From positions 6,870,501 to 6,934,500 of the forward strand of contig CM057473.1 of assembly GCA_030035585.1 (NCBI GenBank): DNA of 64,000 bases. Reading direction: 5' to 3'. Below the pieces are notes generated by a model, which saw nothing but the letters and a program-made list of their open reading frames with translations, did not search any database and was not told the origin of the DNA. Position numbers and translations under genes: made by a program. Shown piece after piece: positions 12,566 through 24,372 of this stretch. This DNA is from Dugong dugon (lineage: Eukaryota > Chordata > Mammalia > Sirenia > Dugongidae). Within the stretch, counting starts at the first letter, position 1, and the number at the start of each line of letters is the position of its first letter.

Positions 12566-12761
12566 GGAGCTCTGGTAGTGCAATGGTTAAGCCCTTGGCT
12601 GCTAACCAAAAGGTCGGCGATTCGATTCCACTAGCCACTCCATGGGAGAAAAACATGACAGTCTGCTTCCATAAGGATTACAGCTTTGGAAACCCTATGG
12701 GGCAGTTCCATTCTGTCCTGTAGGGTCACTATAAGTCAGAATCAACTCGACAGCAATGGGT
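12566..12761 (+). repeat. AfroSINE A with target-site duplication
   Basis: Forward copy flanked by taccaggatac (12555-12565) and tacctggatac (12762-12772). It is the last SINE before exon 2. Confidence 0.92.
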
Positions 12762-13154
12762 TACCTGGATACAGCTCAAATTATGTTTAGGTCAAGCACA
12801 GTGTGATTCATGGCCAAACTGAAGAAAGTCTCTCTCCATTGTTTATCAGTTGTACTTGATACAGTACTCGATATTCAGAACACACTTGCCCTCTGAAAGG
12901 TTTATGCAATCCAGCATTGGAATTGAAATCTTCAGCATACGTATGCAGTTGAATCTATTTATCTTCATGTGACCTCTATGGAGAAACTTCACTTTGAACA
13001 CTGGGTTTGGGATCTGCTCTGACCTTTCCTATAATTACTGTTTTGGGTCTGTAGCTTGCATAATTCATATTCTTCTTTTATAAATAAAAAAAATGTACAT
13101 ATATATGTGAATAATGTAACTAATGCTTTTCATGCATCTCTTTCACTTCTGCAG

Positions 13155-13322
13155 GAGGGATTTTTGAAACTGTGGAAAATGAACCCGTTAATGTTGAAGA
13201 ATTAGCTTTCAAGTTTGCAGTCACCAACATTAACAGAAACCGAACCCTGATGCCTAACACCACGTTAACCTATGACATCCAGAGAATTAACCTTTTTGAT
13301 AGTTTTGAAGCCTCACGGAGAG
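13155..13322 (+). CDS. GRIK1: GRIK1 coding exon 2: start of GluK1 amino-terminal domain
   Basis: Internal coding exon of the kainate receptor subunit GluK1, a neuronal plasma-membrane glutamate-gated cation channel. The acceptor is tgcag|ga after a T/C-rich stretch and the donor is gag|gtaact. The exon is 168 bp and enters with two bases of a glycine codon split from exon 1. Its peptide begins [20 protein letters not shown] and ends FEASRR plus one base. This matches GluK1, not GluK2, which I recall reading EYVESGPMGAEE here. Two N-glycosylation sequons are visible, N-R-T and N-T-T, in the segment [13 protein letters not shown]. It encodes the first strand and helix of the LIVBP-like amino-terminal domain, which drives subunit assembly. 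A Ser-to-Asn change relative to my memory of human occurs in FAVTNINRN. No frameshift or stop is present. Confidence 0.96.
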
Positions 13323-14464
13323 GTAACTATTTTTACGCTTTTAAAAGCTTCTTTGTGTGATGTGCCTACCCTACAAGTCAGCTTTTCGCTACGTGCCCTT
13401 TTTCAGCGTGGACATCTATGTGCGAATAGGTTGCAGGAAATCTCCGTCTTCAGTGTCACTGACCAGGGCAATGTGAACCAACCTAATGGATGTTGCCTAG
13501 CACTGTTTTCTGGGCCTTTCTGATTAGCTTACCCTTCAGTGCCCCCCACTCTATGATTAACTGGTTCGGCTGTGAATGGAAAATGTCAAGCTTGATCTGT
13601 TTTTCCTTCCTGAAGCCGAGATACCAGCATGAATTTGTACAGTGCCGTCAAATAAAACTTTGTGGAAGGTCATACCCACCCAGCCTGTGGAAATACCCAT
13701 GACACACACAATTCAAGAGTTTAACTAACATCTTCTCAATTTTTTTTTTAAATTCCTCTCCTCAAGATCAGAGAATATGAAGATTAAGCTTGTGAGACCA
13801 ATCTCTACATTTGTTTTTCCCTAAAAAGTCATCTAATTTCTATGTAGGCCACCAGACTTCTCTCATGGGAAGACTCATTGGGAATCGTAGGGCTCATGTA
13901 GACGTCCCCTAGACACTTCTCGAATGACCTTTGGAAGCACGGTCACATTCGATGTAGTTGAAGCTTGGCTGCTAACAAGGGCTCCGTCGAGTCTCCAGAT
14001 GTAGGTGTTCATGTGGAAACAAAGCCTGCTTGTCACCCCAGAATAAGAGGGCTCTTTACCTCAAAGAGGAATAACTTGCTCATTAAAAATCACCATTGGG
14101 TGGCTTATCATGGAAGCCATGTTCATGCTAATTTCGAAGTAACTAAATACTGGTTGTTTCCATACAGAATTAGCCTAGTTATACTGTAGGATGTGTTCAG
14201 CCAATACACCCTTATGCAAGAATCCTAGTGTTCTTCCCAAACAAATGTGAAACTCTTTTTCCTAGGTGCACAGATAGAAAGTAAGTAAATAGGATGATTT
14301 TTTTTTCCTATCTATAGCATGAACTTAGTATAAGAATATTTTCTTGTTTAAGATGGATAGAGTTGGAGATACTATATAGGTCAGAGTTGTCTATGAACGA
14401 ATAAGAAAGTTTATGTAGAGTTTACAAGGCATCTTCACATACATTCCCTCTGTGGATTAGATCT

Positions 14465-14505
14465 TGCTCTCTCTCTTTTTCTCTCTCTCTCACACACACA
14501 CACAA
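14465..14505. repeat. CT and CA simple repeat
   Basis: A run of ctctctcttttt changing into cacacacacaca. Confidence 0.9.
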
Positions 14506-15349
14506 TGTTGAGCAAATACCTTAGAAAACCAATCACATTTAGCAGTGATACATCAACCCACATAAAATTTGAAAACTTTCTTGTGATCTGAAATATCTGC
14601 CATACTTATAAATTAAACCCCAGAACTTCTTAAAACAGGTAATTTGCTGGCAAACAGAATTCAAAGGGATTGATTTCCTGTCAAGTAATATTAGCTAGCA
14701 TCCCAAAGCTAAATCTTAGCAGGAATCTCAATCCACCACTCATGCAAGATAAAACAGCACTTCACATACTCTCTTGCTCTCATTTGTTTCTTGCCAACCA
14801 ATGAAAACACATCCAGAAAATGAACTTCTGAGGAAAAATGACAATTTACCCTTAGGTACTTCATGTAGTAAATTATACATTGCTATATCTCATGTGGTCA
14901 TTCAGCACTGAATTAGGAAGCATTCCTTGTAAACGGCTGTCAACATTTGCTGTCCCATAGATATCTAGACTATGGATATCAAAAAATTCTTTGTTAATTA
15001 TTCTCTCTAAATCAAGTCAGGTAATTTTTACAAAGCCATGTAATTTTTCTACTTACTTTTTTGTATAGAATGACATTATCATAAATAACATAATTTTGTG
15101 TATGTATTTAGCTATTATTTAATTCTGATATTCAATTATTATCCCTCAGCAGATCCAAATTTATTTAAGATGGTATTAAGATACAAATTTGAAAATATGC
15201 TTAAACTTATATTTAATGCCTGCCAGCCCAAGATGTGTAGGCACTATGGTACCTGATTGAGAGTAGAAACTGTCCCAGCCTTTCCGGAAAGGAATTGGAT
15301 AGCATGTGTCTAGAAACTTAAATATCAACGCCCTTGAATTATAGCTGGT

Positions 15350-15660
15350 AATCCAAACCCTGAGGATCTGCTGTAAGAAAGTAATCTACGATTCGGAGAA
15401 AAATATACAACTGAACATGTTAATAATAGTATCATACTATTGTTTATAATAGCCAAACATTAGGAGTAACTTAAATGCCCAATATGATAGGAATGGCTAA
15501 ATAAATCATGATATATCCGTGTAATGGACTATTCTACAGACACTAAAAATATATTTCTGAAGAATTTGTAATGACTTGGGAAAAAGGGCATATTATCATG
15601 TTAAATAAAGAAAGCAATTTATCAAATTATATCTATATAGTAATTCCATTTTTTTTTTTA
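15350..15660 (+). repeat. Old L1-like 3' region
   Basis: Phrases such as tttataatagccaaacatta and ggctaaataaatcatgatat are typical of ancient L1 3' ends. The boundaries are vague. Confidence 0.5.
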
Positions 15661-16355
15661 TAAATTGAAACATCTAACTATCAATAGGTATTATCTTAAG
15701 ATGATGGAATTACCAGACCTTTTTTTTTTTCTCTTTCTCATATTTTTAGCTATGCTAAATTCCCTCAATGAGTATGTATACTCTTATAAGGAGAAAATGC
15801 ATACTATAAATGTTATAAATTAATTTTTAAATAATATCAACTTAGTTTTGTAAGGCTAAATGTTGGCTGATACTGAGGTAGAGACACACCTGCCATTGAG
15901 CGGATGTTCCTGGGCTCTGGGGTTCCTGGGCTCTGGTTGATATATGCCACTGCCCAGTGATCATGATTCATTCCAGGGTCTGTGAAATGAGTGGGTTGGA
16001 CCCAATGTCTTCTAAGATCCCTTTTAAGCAATGCTATTCCATCATTCTGTGATTGATTGGGCATCAGTACCACTTACGAACATTCATTGGCAGTATTTCA
16101 ATAACCTGGAGCCCCTTTTTGAATTATGGGAAGACAGGAGCTAAATCACTTTGCAATCATCCAGAAGGTCTTTCTCCTGAATTCTTCAACCACATTAATA
16201 CCTTCATTGCCACCCTGCCATATGACAGAACTTAATTCATATAACGTTCATTTGGCAAATGGCTTGTGGAGTACCTCTGAATGTTCTCAGGTATGACCAC
16301 ACCAAGCAAGGAACTTAGATTCCATCTGATTACAAGTAATGGAGTGAGACTAACC

Positions 16356-16410
16356 CAAAAAAAACCAAACCACCGGATCAATTCCGACTCATAGTGACGC
16401 TATAGACCAG
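16356..16410 (-). repeat. AfroSINE fragment
   Basis: Only the 3' tail (aaaaaaaaccaaaccaccgg, then attccgactcatagtgacgc) remains. It lies about 270 bp upstream of exon 3. Confidence 0.7.
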
Positions 16411-16609
16411 TGACTCCTTTTTATTTGCAGGGAGTTGGCCCTGTGATGTATTGCTAATCAGTTCTGCATTTACAACTATCAGTAGCTTAATATCTGACGA
16501 ATCTTGGAAACTGGACCAAGCATATTTCCTCAAAGTACAACAGGGAGTAGCAGGGAAGTTTTCGACAGTGACTGAAAAGAGGAATTGTGAAAAGGAAAAA
16601 TGAAATTCA

Positions 16610-16679
16610 CAGAACTCTCTCTTTCTCCTCCCTCTTCCCTTCCCTCCCTCTCCGTCCCTTCCTTGTCCCCGGACATCAG
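16610..16679 (+). promoter_or_regulatory. Splice acceptor region of exon 3 with very long pyrimidine tract
   Basis: About 55 nearly uninterrupted C/T bases (from ctctctttctcc to cttccttgtcccc) precede ggacatcag. It is a strong U2AF/PTB-type binding tract. That function is inferred from base content only. Confidence 0.7.
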
Positions 16680-16937
16680 CATGTGACCAGCTGGCCCTTG
16701 GTGTGGCTGCCCTGTTTGGTCCTTCCCATAGTTCCTCCGTCAGTGCTGTGCAATCTATCTGCAACGCTCTGGAAGTTCCACACATACAGACCCACTGGAA
16801 GCACCCCGCGGTGGACAATAAGGACTTGTTTTACATCAACCTCTATCCCGACTATGCAGCTATCAGCAGGGCTGTTCTGGACCTCGTCCTCTATTACAAC
16901 TGGAAAACGGTGACCGTGGTGTACGAGGACAGCACAG
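16680..16937 (+). CDS. GRIK1: GRIK1 coding exon 3: amino-terminal domain
   Basis: A 258-bp exon with acceptor acatcag|catgtgac and donor cag|gtatgg. Phase is continuous with exon 2: the trailing g joins ca to make Ala before CDQLALG. The peptide contains [20 protein letters not shown], then [35 protein letters not shown] and [15 protein letters not shown], all characteristic of GluK1. Cysteines lie in ACDQL and SICNA; the first is in the position of the conserved domain disulphide. From memory human has IQTRWKHPS where this has IQTHWKHPA, and ISRAI where this has ISRAV. The upstream polypyrimidine tract is unusually long, about 16610-16669. Reading through the donor gives only about 34 further residues before a stop, so retention would truncate the protein. 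Confidence 0.97.
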
Positions 16938-17350
16938 GTATGGAACTCCCGCAGTGCGAGACTTCACCTGACCAAGTCTGGTTTGAAGAATGGGAACCGA
17001 AGTGTTCCCTAGGCATTAAAATCATCAGCTGTCGTTCTTGAAAAAACGTTCTCTTGTATGAAGCGGATTGAGTTTTCTAAAGTAATTTCGGAATGACACG
17101 TGTAACCAATTCACAGTTCTTACGGTTAGTTGATCCTTTCTAATGATCTTTTCATCATCAAACTTAGGGAGTTTTTTATAAAAATATCACTTTATTGATA
17201 TATGTTGCAATCCAACCGAAATATTAAGGATGTCATTTCATTCATCCAACTCTGTTAAGACTGTGGCCACAATTCTATTCCTTACATAATGCAGAGAAAG
17301 TCTGAAGATTACCATGGAGTACAATTCCAACTTAATTAGTAGCTTACGTA

Positions 17351-17510
17351 AGCCATTTCCATTGCCATTAAGTCCATTCCGACTCATAGCAACCCTACAG
17401 GACAGAGTAGAACTGCCCCATAGGGTTTCCAAGGAGCGGCTGGTGGATTCGAACTGCCGCCTTCTTTGGTCAGCAGCCAGGCTCTTAACCACTGCACCAC
17501 CAGGGATCCA
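17351..17510 (-). repeat. AfroSINE A
   Basis: Complete reverse copy. Flanking agtagctta / agtagctat suggests a short target-site duplication. Confidence 0.9.
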
Positions 17511-17870
17511 GTAGCTATGTAAAGGTCTACAAAAGTTTCTAAAGTAGATTAACAAAGACGAAGTCAGTTAGAGGTTCTGTTTCGTGGAAAAGGGACTACA
17601 AGCTCTGGTGATCAGCCCTTAATAAAGTGTGCATCATTGCAGCTGCTTGTTTTAGGATGAAGGATGGAAGTATGCTGCTCAGTGTCTTGTTCTCAGTAGG
17701 CACTTTCTCTGACTTCTCTAACTCGCTGATCCTCCTCCTTTGAAATTTCTTTTCCTAGGACCTCCTTTTGGCCTTCTGCTTATATTTTAAGACTGCTCAG
17801 AGTTCAGGCCCTCTTGTCTTCAGTTTAAAGTCTACCAATCAGTCTCTGTTGTCCATATGACAAAATCTAA

Positions 17871-18090
17871 ACACAAAAAAAACTAAACCCAGTTGCCATT
17901 GAGTCCATTCGGACTGTTAGTGACCCCATGTGTGTGTCAGAAGAGAACTGTGTTCCACGCGGTTTTCAATGGCTGATCTTTCAGAAGCACGTTGCCAGGC
18001 CTTTTTGCTGAGGTGCCTCTGGGTGAACTCAAATTGCCAACCTTCAGTTTAGCAGCCAAGTGCTTAACCCTTTGTCCACCCAGGAACTCC
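17871..18090 (-). repeat. AfroSINE B
   Basis: Reverse copy starting with an A-rich tail and ending gtccacccaggaactcc. Confidence 0.9.
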
Positions 18091-18335
18091 TAACCAAATA
18101 CCTACTCTTCTCATCAAAGCCCGTCACCACCTAGCTGTAAACTGCCTTTTCATCTTTATTCACCCAGACTGTAGCCCCTGTACGTACCCTACTCCCTCCC
18201 AACAGCTGGGATGAAGAACTCACTGCCTGACGTATACAGTGTTTAGTAAGCACCGGTTGAAGGAATAATACTATTGACCTTCTGAGTATTTTTTTTTTTT
18301 TTTTCAAGGATGAAAGTTAGTTTCTTTCTTTGAGC

Positions 18336-18540
18336 TACTAAAAAAAAAAGTTACCATGGCATTAAGTCTGACTCATGGCAACCCTATGTGTATCAGGGTG
18401 CTCTATAGAGTTTTCAATTGCTGATTTTTCAGAAGCAGATTGCCAGGCCTTTCTTCAGAGGCACCTCTGGGTGAACTTCAATTTCCAGCCTTCCAGTTAA
18501 CAGCTAAGCTTGTTAACATTTTGCATCACCCAGGGACTCC
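18336..18540 (-). repeat. AfroSINE B
   Basis: Reverse copy, somewhat shortened in the middle (gtgtatcagggtgctctat). Confidence 0.87.
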
Positions 18541-20280
18541 CTTCGACCTATACATTTGGTAATAAGACTGACAAAATGTTCAGTGAAAATTAATACTTTC
18601 CCACTTTTTAATGTGATTTCCATTTTCACCAAGCCTTTCACCAAGCCCTAGCTCTTGCTATCCCCCAGGGAATGAGAGTAGTGTCTTCCATTTGGCACTG
18701 AACTCCGATTCCATTTTATACTGTCAGATACAGTGACTGCTATGGCTGGAAATATGCATGTATGCCTTTTCTTATACCTCAGAAAGAAGTGAAGGTAGAT
18801 GATTGGACACATAATTCATAAATATTATATTCAAAATAGTCATCAGGAAGAATAATCCACAGGCAGTCATATTTTTAGAGATTCATCAACTTACTGTGAA
18901 GGAAGAAAACATATTATCAAATGAACCCCGACAAGCTTATTCAAAGAGACTTGAGATGGAATATTATGTTTTGAACATAAGCATAGTTAGATTTTCCATG
19001 TTGCCTATCTTTGTTAAATAAAGAATTCCGTGGGCTGATAAAATCATGGTATTTCTCGGTCTGTGGTGGTCTCTGCAGCAAAATCTTCTCTCATCGTTTC
19101 TATCAAGGCTAGCAAAGCAAGACTATCCAAAAGAAAAACAAATCAGTGAATGATGTTCAGACTCCATTGAATTAAAGAAAGATTTAATTTAAGAAAGAGA
19201 TTGGCTAAAGGTGTGGCATAATTGTTGTAGATTTCAAATTGCGTTTAGACAAACTATAATCTGGGAAAGGATGTCACAAAAGATGGCGCCCTAACCACCC
19301 TTCTGATGTCAGGTGAGTCACCGTAAGTAATGACCATTTTGTACAACAGAAAAATGAAACTATCGTTTCTATCATCTTTTACAAAAAACCAGACTGTTCC
19401 TTTTTATCCCCGTGAAATTCACCTGAGCACAGTTGGTCAATAAATACTTACTTACTGAAATTGCAAACCCAAAATGATTTTAGATGTTGCCCATCAGAGA
19501 TCATTCATGTTAAAATGATTTTGCCCACAAAGACATTAAAAATGTAAATGAATAATCGATTGAGCCATGAAATTGGAACCCAGAGAGTAAACAGGTCAAC
19601 TGAGATCAATAAAAGTAGATATCTTGTGACTGAGAACAGGTTCAATACTGCTTTACTCAGGGTTCTTGGTCAGTGATTTCAAGCCATGAAAAGGAGAAAA
19701 CTCACTAAACCTGCAGGAAAAGAAAGGACTTAGGTGTACTCAGCCCCGCCACCACCCCAGTTAAGTACCCATTAAAGGGCACTTCACTGGGATTTGTTTA
19801 GGAGTTGGGTAAATAGCCTGAAGCCAGCACAGATGCTGTGGGACCAAATGGCCCATTACTCCCATTGAAGTCAATGAGAGCAGCGTGCAAGTCTCTAGGG
19901 ACAAAATTCAATTCACTAACTCCTAGCAGGCAGAATTTTGTCCTCTAGAAGTTAAAATGTAGAAAGATTCTAGAGAACTCTTTAAGAGTGGAGACGTTTT
20001 GTCTGGCCTCAGCTCTCCATCTCCTGGATGTCCTTGCCATCAGTTTTACTTTTCTCTGATTCTGTCATTCGGAGGGGACCCCAGGCAACTAGAAATTGCT
20101 GTCTGTTGGTCATCCACTGTGCTTCATTAAGCCCCTGATGGAAGCCTGACTTCCATCCTTCACAGCCATCAAAAAAAAGCTGAGAAGCTGAGCGCCAAAT
20201 GCAGTGTGGAATATAGTCAGCACTTTCTGCTTTCTCAAGGCCAATGGCAGTGAAATGTAGCCACAGCCACTTCCATAGAA

Positions 20281-20440
20281 CAGGGCTCAGCAAACTTTTT
20301 TCTGTGAAGTGTTGGAGAGTAAATAGTTCAGACTTTGCAGGCCATATGGTCTGTCACAACTACTCAACTCTGCCATGGTGGTGGGGAAGCAGCTAGAGAC
20401 AATATGTAAATGAAGGGGTGTGGTGTGCTTAAAAGTTTCA
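20281..20440 (+). repeat. hAT-Charlie-type MER fragment
   Basis: agggctcagcaaactttttt and gccatatggtctgtcacaac match the well-known hAT-Charlie MITE text. The exact subfamily is uncertain. Confidence 0.6.
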
Positions 20441-20569
20441 TTTTTCTAAAATTATAAAAAGAAATATTAGAAAATGTTCAAATGAAGAAAAGTGGAAGAA
20501 CATAAAAACATCTAAGAAAACAAACACATGTACAATTTTGGTATATATTCTTCTAGACTTTGCATAGAT

Positions 20570-21320
20570 TATTGATTGATTGATAGATACATACATATGT
20601 GGATAGAAGGGGGATGGATGGGCAGGTAGATAAATACATAGATGATAGATGAATAGGTAGATATAGATAATAGATGATAGATAATAAACAAATAGATGAT
20701 GGATGGATGAAGAGATAGATGGTAGATGATGGATGGATGCATGGATGGATGGATGCATGGATGCATGGATGCATGGATGCATGGATGCATGGATGCATGG
20801 ATGCATGGATGCATGGATGGATGGATGCATGGATGCATGGATGCATGGATGGATGGATGCATGGATGCATGGATGGATGGATGCATGGATGCATGGATGC
20901 ATGGATGGATGGATGGATGGATGCATGGATGCATGGATGGATGGATGGATGGATGCATGGATGCATGGATGCATGGATGGATGGATGCATGGATGCATGG
21001 ATGGATGCATGGATGCATGGATGGATGCATGGATGCATGGATGGATGCATGGATGCATGGATGCATGAATGCATGGATGCATGGATGGATGGATGGATGG
21101 ATGGATGGATGGATGGATGGACGGATGGACGGATGGATGGATGGATGGATGCATGGATGCATGGATGGATGCATGGATGGATGGATGGATGGATGGATGC
21201 ATGGATGCATGGATGCGTGGATGCATGGATGGATGGATGCATGCATGCATGGATGCATGGATGGATGGATGGATGGATGGATGGGCAGATGGACGGATAG
21301 ATAGATAGATGGATAAATAG
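20570..21320. repeat. Composite tetranucleotide array (ATGG/ATGC/GATA)
   Basis: About 750 bp of 4-bp units. The ends are gata/gaca-like and the core (about 20725-21290) mixes ggat and gcat units. Because the period is 4, each frame repeats every 12 bp without stops, giving six open frames (Met-Asp-Gly-Trp-type on +, His-Pro-Ser-Ile-type on -). These are not genes. Confidence 0.97.
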
Positions 21321-22512
21321 ATATGTATTCCCTTGTTTTATAAACACTTACAGCCAGGCATTGTTCTTTGCACTGGGGATATACCACAGACAAAAATCTC
21401 TCTGACCTCATGAAGCCCACAATCTACTTAGCTAATGAACAAAATAGATAAGTAAATATTTGGTATGTTATATGGCAGTAAATTTTATGAAGACAAATAA
21501 AGCAGCAAAGCGCATTTGAGAGGCTGAGGCAGGTGACAGGATCTGCAATTCTAAATAAGGAGAGCCAGGAAGACCTCCCTGGAAAATAACATTTGAGTAA
21601 AAAACTGAAAGAGGATAAAGAGTAAACCATGTGGGAGAGCATTTCAGATTTCAGGCAGCAGGAACGGCAAAGGCCCTGAGCAGAAACATCCCTCCGCTGG
21701 CAGCACTGTGCCTGACAACACCACCATCAAAAGTCTTCTGTATGTTGAAGGATATGCATTTGCATATGCAAATACATGAACAAAGAGCAGTATCGTGAAT
21801 CATTATTATAGGTCTCCTTAAGCTATATATTTATGCGAAATCTATGTAAGCAAAAGAAGGGAGAAGGTGTTTCAAAGAGATATTTTTCCTGTTCTGCAAC
21901 TCACCTTATGGATAGGTCTGCCTCCCCAAATCCAGAACTACCCCAATACTTACTTAAGTATAGGTAATATGGTCATTGTGAAGGTTCACATGCAAAATAT
22001 ATGAATAAGGTTGAAAGAATTAAAATATTTAGACTGCAAAGAAAAAAAAATTAAAGACTTAGGAGGCCAGTGGCTACTGTGTCAACAAATATCTGAAGAG
22101 CCATTGAGTGGAAGAAGCCTTGACCAAACTGTCTGGGCTTTCACAGTGGGTGCAGGGTTAGAGGAGCAGCTTTGGCATAAGTAAAAGGAAGAACTTCTAA
22201 CCCCTAGAGCTCTCTGGGGATGGAATGCATTTCATCCCAAAGGACCAGGCTCGTCAACCCCGGAAGAGTTCAAACACAAGTTGTAGGACCCTTTGTCACA
22301 GATGGAATGACAAGGATTCCTACCATACCTGAGAGTTGCCCTGTATGATACTAAATTCATTTACAACTCTGAATAGGTTTGTTTCTAAGACCCAAACTTC
22401 CATTGCATGGTGCCATTTTGATGCCACCCTCTTAGAGCATGTTTCTTTACACTCAATAATGCTCTCTGATTCTGCCATTCAAAAGTTTTTAATTGAGTAC
22501 TTACCATGGGCT

Positions 22513-22678
22513 GGAGCCCTGGTGGTGCAGTATTAGAGCTCAGCTGCTAACCAAAAGGTCAGCAGTTCAAATCCACCAGCCATTCCTTGGAAACCCTATA
22601 GAGCAGTTCTACTCGGTCCTATAGGGTCGCTATGAGTCCGAATCAACTTGACAGCAACAAGTTTGGTTTTTGGTTTGG
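22513..22678 (+). repeat. AfroSINE A
   Basis: Forward copy. It splits an older repeat (ttgagtacttaccatg | taccgtgtaccaggcactgt), leaving taccatg / taccgtg flanks. Confidence 0.9.
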
Positions 22679-22945
22679 GTACCGTGTACCAGGCACTGTT
22701 CTAAGCAGCTCCAATATATTAGTAAACAAAACAGACAGAAAGCCCTGGCCTCAAGGAACTTAGTTTCTATAGGAATAAACAATAAGCATCATTTATTTGT
22801 ACTACCTAAAATTAATTACATCATATAAAAGAAGATGACAAGTTCTATGGAAGGAAGAAAAAGTAGAGCAGGGTGAAGGAGATCTGGAGGCAGGAAGTTC
22901 AGGTTGCGGTATTCAAGGTTCTTCCACATTGTGAAGATGAGATTT

Positions 22946-23126
22946 GAGGTAACCACCACCATTCTGACTCATGGTGACCCAACGGGTGTCAGAGTAGAAC
23001 TGTGCTGCATAGAGTTTTCAATCGCTGATTTTTCAGAAGTGGCTCACCAGAGCTTTTTTACGAGGTACCTCTGGGTGGACTTGAACTTCCAACCTTTAGG
23101 TTGGCAGCCAAGCACATTAACCATGT
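22946..23126 (-). repeat. AfroSINE B
   Basis: Reverse copy, with its head ending at gcacattaaccatgtagg. Confidence 0.85.
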
Positions 23127-23247
23127 AGGAGATAAGGGAGTGAGCTGTTTGGTTCTAGGCAGAGACAACAGCTAACTCTTAAGATAAGAGGGTGCCTGGC
23201 ATATTACACAAACAGTGAGAAGTCCAGTGTGGTTGGAGCACAGTGTT

Positions 23248-23261
23248 GGGGGGGGGGGGGT
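23248..23261. repeat. G homopolymer
   Basis: A run of about 12 G within gttgggggggggggg; prone to length error. Confidence 0.85.
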
Positions 23262-23445
23262 AAGAGAAGAGGTCACAGAGTGGTGCCTTATAGATCATAA
23301 AAGGCCTTGTAGACCTTTGAAGAAATTTAGCTTCTACTCTGCCTGAAATGGAAAGTCATAGGAGGGTTTTCGACAGAGGAGTGATCTGATCAGATTTACA
23401 TTATAAAAGGATCACTCCTACTATTATATTGATAATACACAGTAG

Positions 23446-23612
23446 AAAAAAAAAAAAAAACCCATTGCCATCAAGTCAATTCTGACTCACAGCAACCCTA
23501 TAGGGCAGAGTAGAGCCACACCATAGCGTTTCTAAGGAGCAGCTGGTGGATTTGAACTGCCGACCTTCTGGTTAGCAGCCATAGCTCTTAACCACTGTGC
23601 CACCAGGGCTCC
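23446..23612 (-). repeat. AfroSINE A
   Basis: Reverse copy with an intact A-tail (poly-A on + at 23446-23460). Confidence 0.92.
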
Positions 23613-23888
23613 ATTCACTATAGGGAGGCAAGGATAGAAACATGGTAACCTGCCAGATGGCACCTACAGAAACCCGGGCAAGAGATGGAGGTTACTTGAC
23701 CAAGATGGTAGTAGAGGAGGAGTAAGAAATGGTCAAGTTCCAGAAACATTTTGAATGTAGAGCTGGCATGATGTCCTAAGGGAGTGGAGGCCAGGTGAGA
23801 GAGAATAGGAGGCGTCAAAGACGACTGTAAGCTTTTTGGCCCGAGTCAAAGAATGGAGCTGCCATCACCTGAGATGGAGAAGGCTGTA

Positions 23889-24056
23889 AAAACCAAAACC
23901 AAACTCATTGCCGTCGAGTCGATTCCGACTCATAGCGACCCTATAGGACAGAGTAGAACTGCCCCATAGAGTTTCCAAGGAGCACCTGGTAGATTTGAAC
24001 CGCCAACTTCTTGGTTAGCAACTGTCACACTTAACCACTATGCCACCAGGGTTTCC
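23889..24056 (-). repeat. AfroSINE A
   Basis: Reverse copy, close to consensus (gccgtcgagtcgattccgac). Confidence 0.93.
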
Positions 24057-24077
24057 TGAGAAGGCTATAGGTGGATC

Positions 24078-24180
24078 TAAACCAAACAAACCAAACCCAT
24101 TGCCGTTGAGTTGATTCCAACTTATAGCTACCCTATAGGACAGAGTAGAACTGCCCCACAGGGTTTCTTAGGAGGTAAGT
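24078..24180 (-). repeat. AfroSINE A, truncated
   Basis: Starts as a normal reverse copy but breaks at gggtttcttaggaggtaag and loses its head. Confidence 0.8.
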
Positions 24181-24225
24181 TTTACAGAAACCAACTGCCA
24201 AATGTTTCTCCAGTGGAGCAACTGG

Positions 24226-24372
24226 CGATCTGCTTCCAAAAATCAGCCAATGACAACCCTATGGTTCACAATGGATCATTGTCAGACCGCCATCCAATCA
24301 TGGGAAAGCTGCAGAACAGTTCCACTGTGCATGAGGTCACCATGAGTCAGGGCTGACCTTACAGTAACCAAC
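24226..24372 (+). repeat. tRNA-Gly-type SINE, 3' part
   Basis: gcgatctgcttccaaaaatc and caccatgagtcagggctgac match the 3' half of the element at 49915-50215. Confidence 0.6.

Larger units (their letters stand above)
1..13154 (+). other. GRIK1: GRIK1 intron 1, 3' part
   Basis: Non-coding sequence upstream of exon 2. Identified repeats are listed separately. I see no gene or recognisable element in 1002-1525, 2034-2939, 4591-6476, 6644-7069, 8787-9287, 9608-10084, 10666-11477, 11663-12554 and 12773-13154. These stretches are AT-rich unique-looking intron, possibly with very old repeats I cannot name. Exon 1, with the signal peptide, is not in the window. The strand is inferred from the exons. 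Confidence 0.85.
13323..16679 (+). other. GRIK1: GRIK1 intron 2
   Basis: A 3357-bp intron, gtaact...cag. It has no AfroSINE except a 55-bp fragment near 16356-16410. It contains a CT/CA simple repeat (14465-14505), an old L1-like stretch (about 15350-15660) and a long pyrimidine tract before exon 3. Nothing is recognised in the rest. Confidence 0.93.

Noticed and set aside
16703-17041. 112-codon ORF as a complete gene
   Set aside because: It is GRIK1 exon 3 reading past its donor into the intron; the last 34 residues are intronic.
20438-21420. Long ORFs of 190-283 codons on both strands
   Set aside because: They arise from a 4-bp tandem array, which is open in every frame. The translations are pure repeats and the frames overlap completely.
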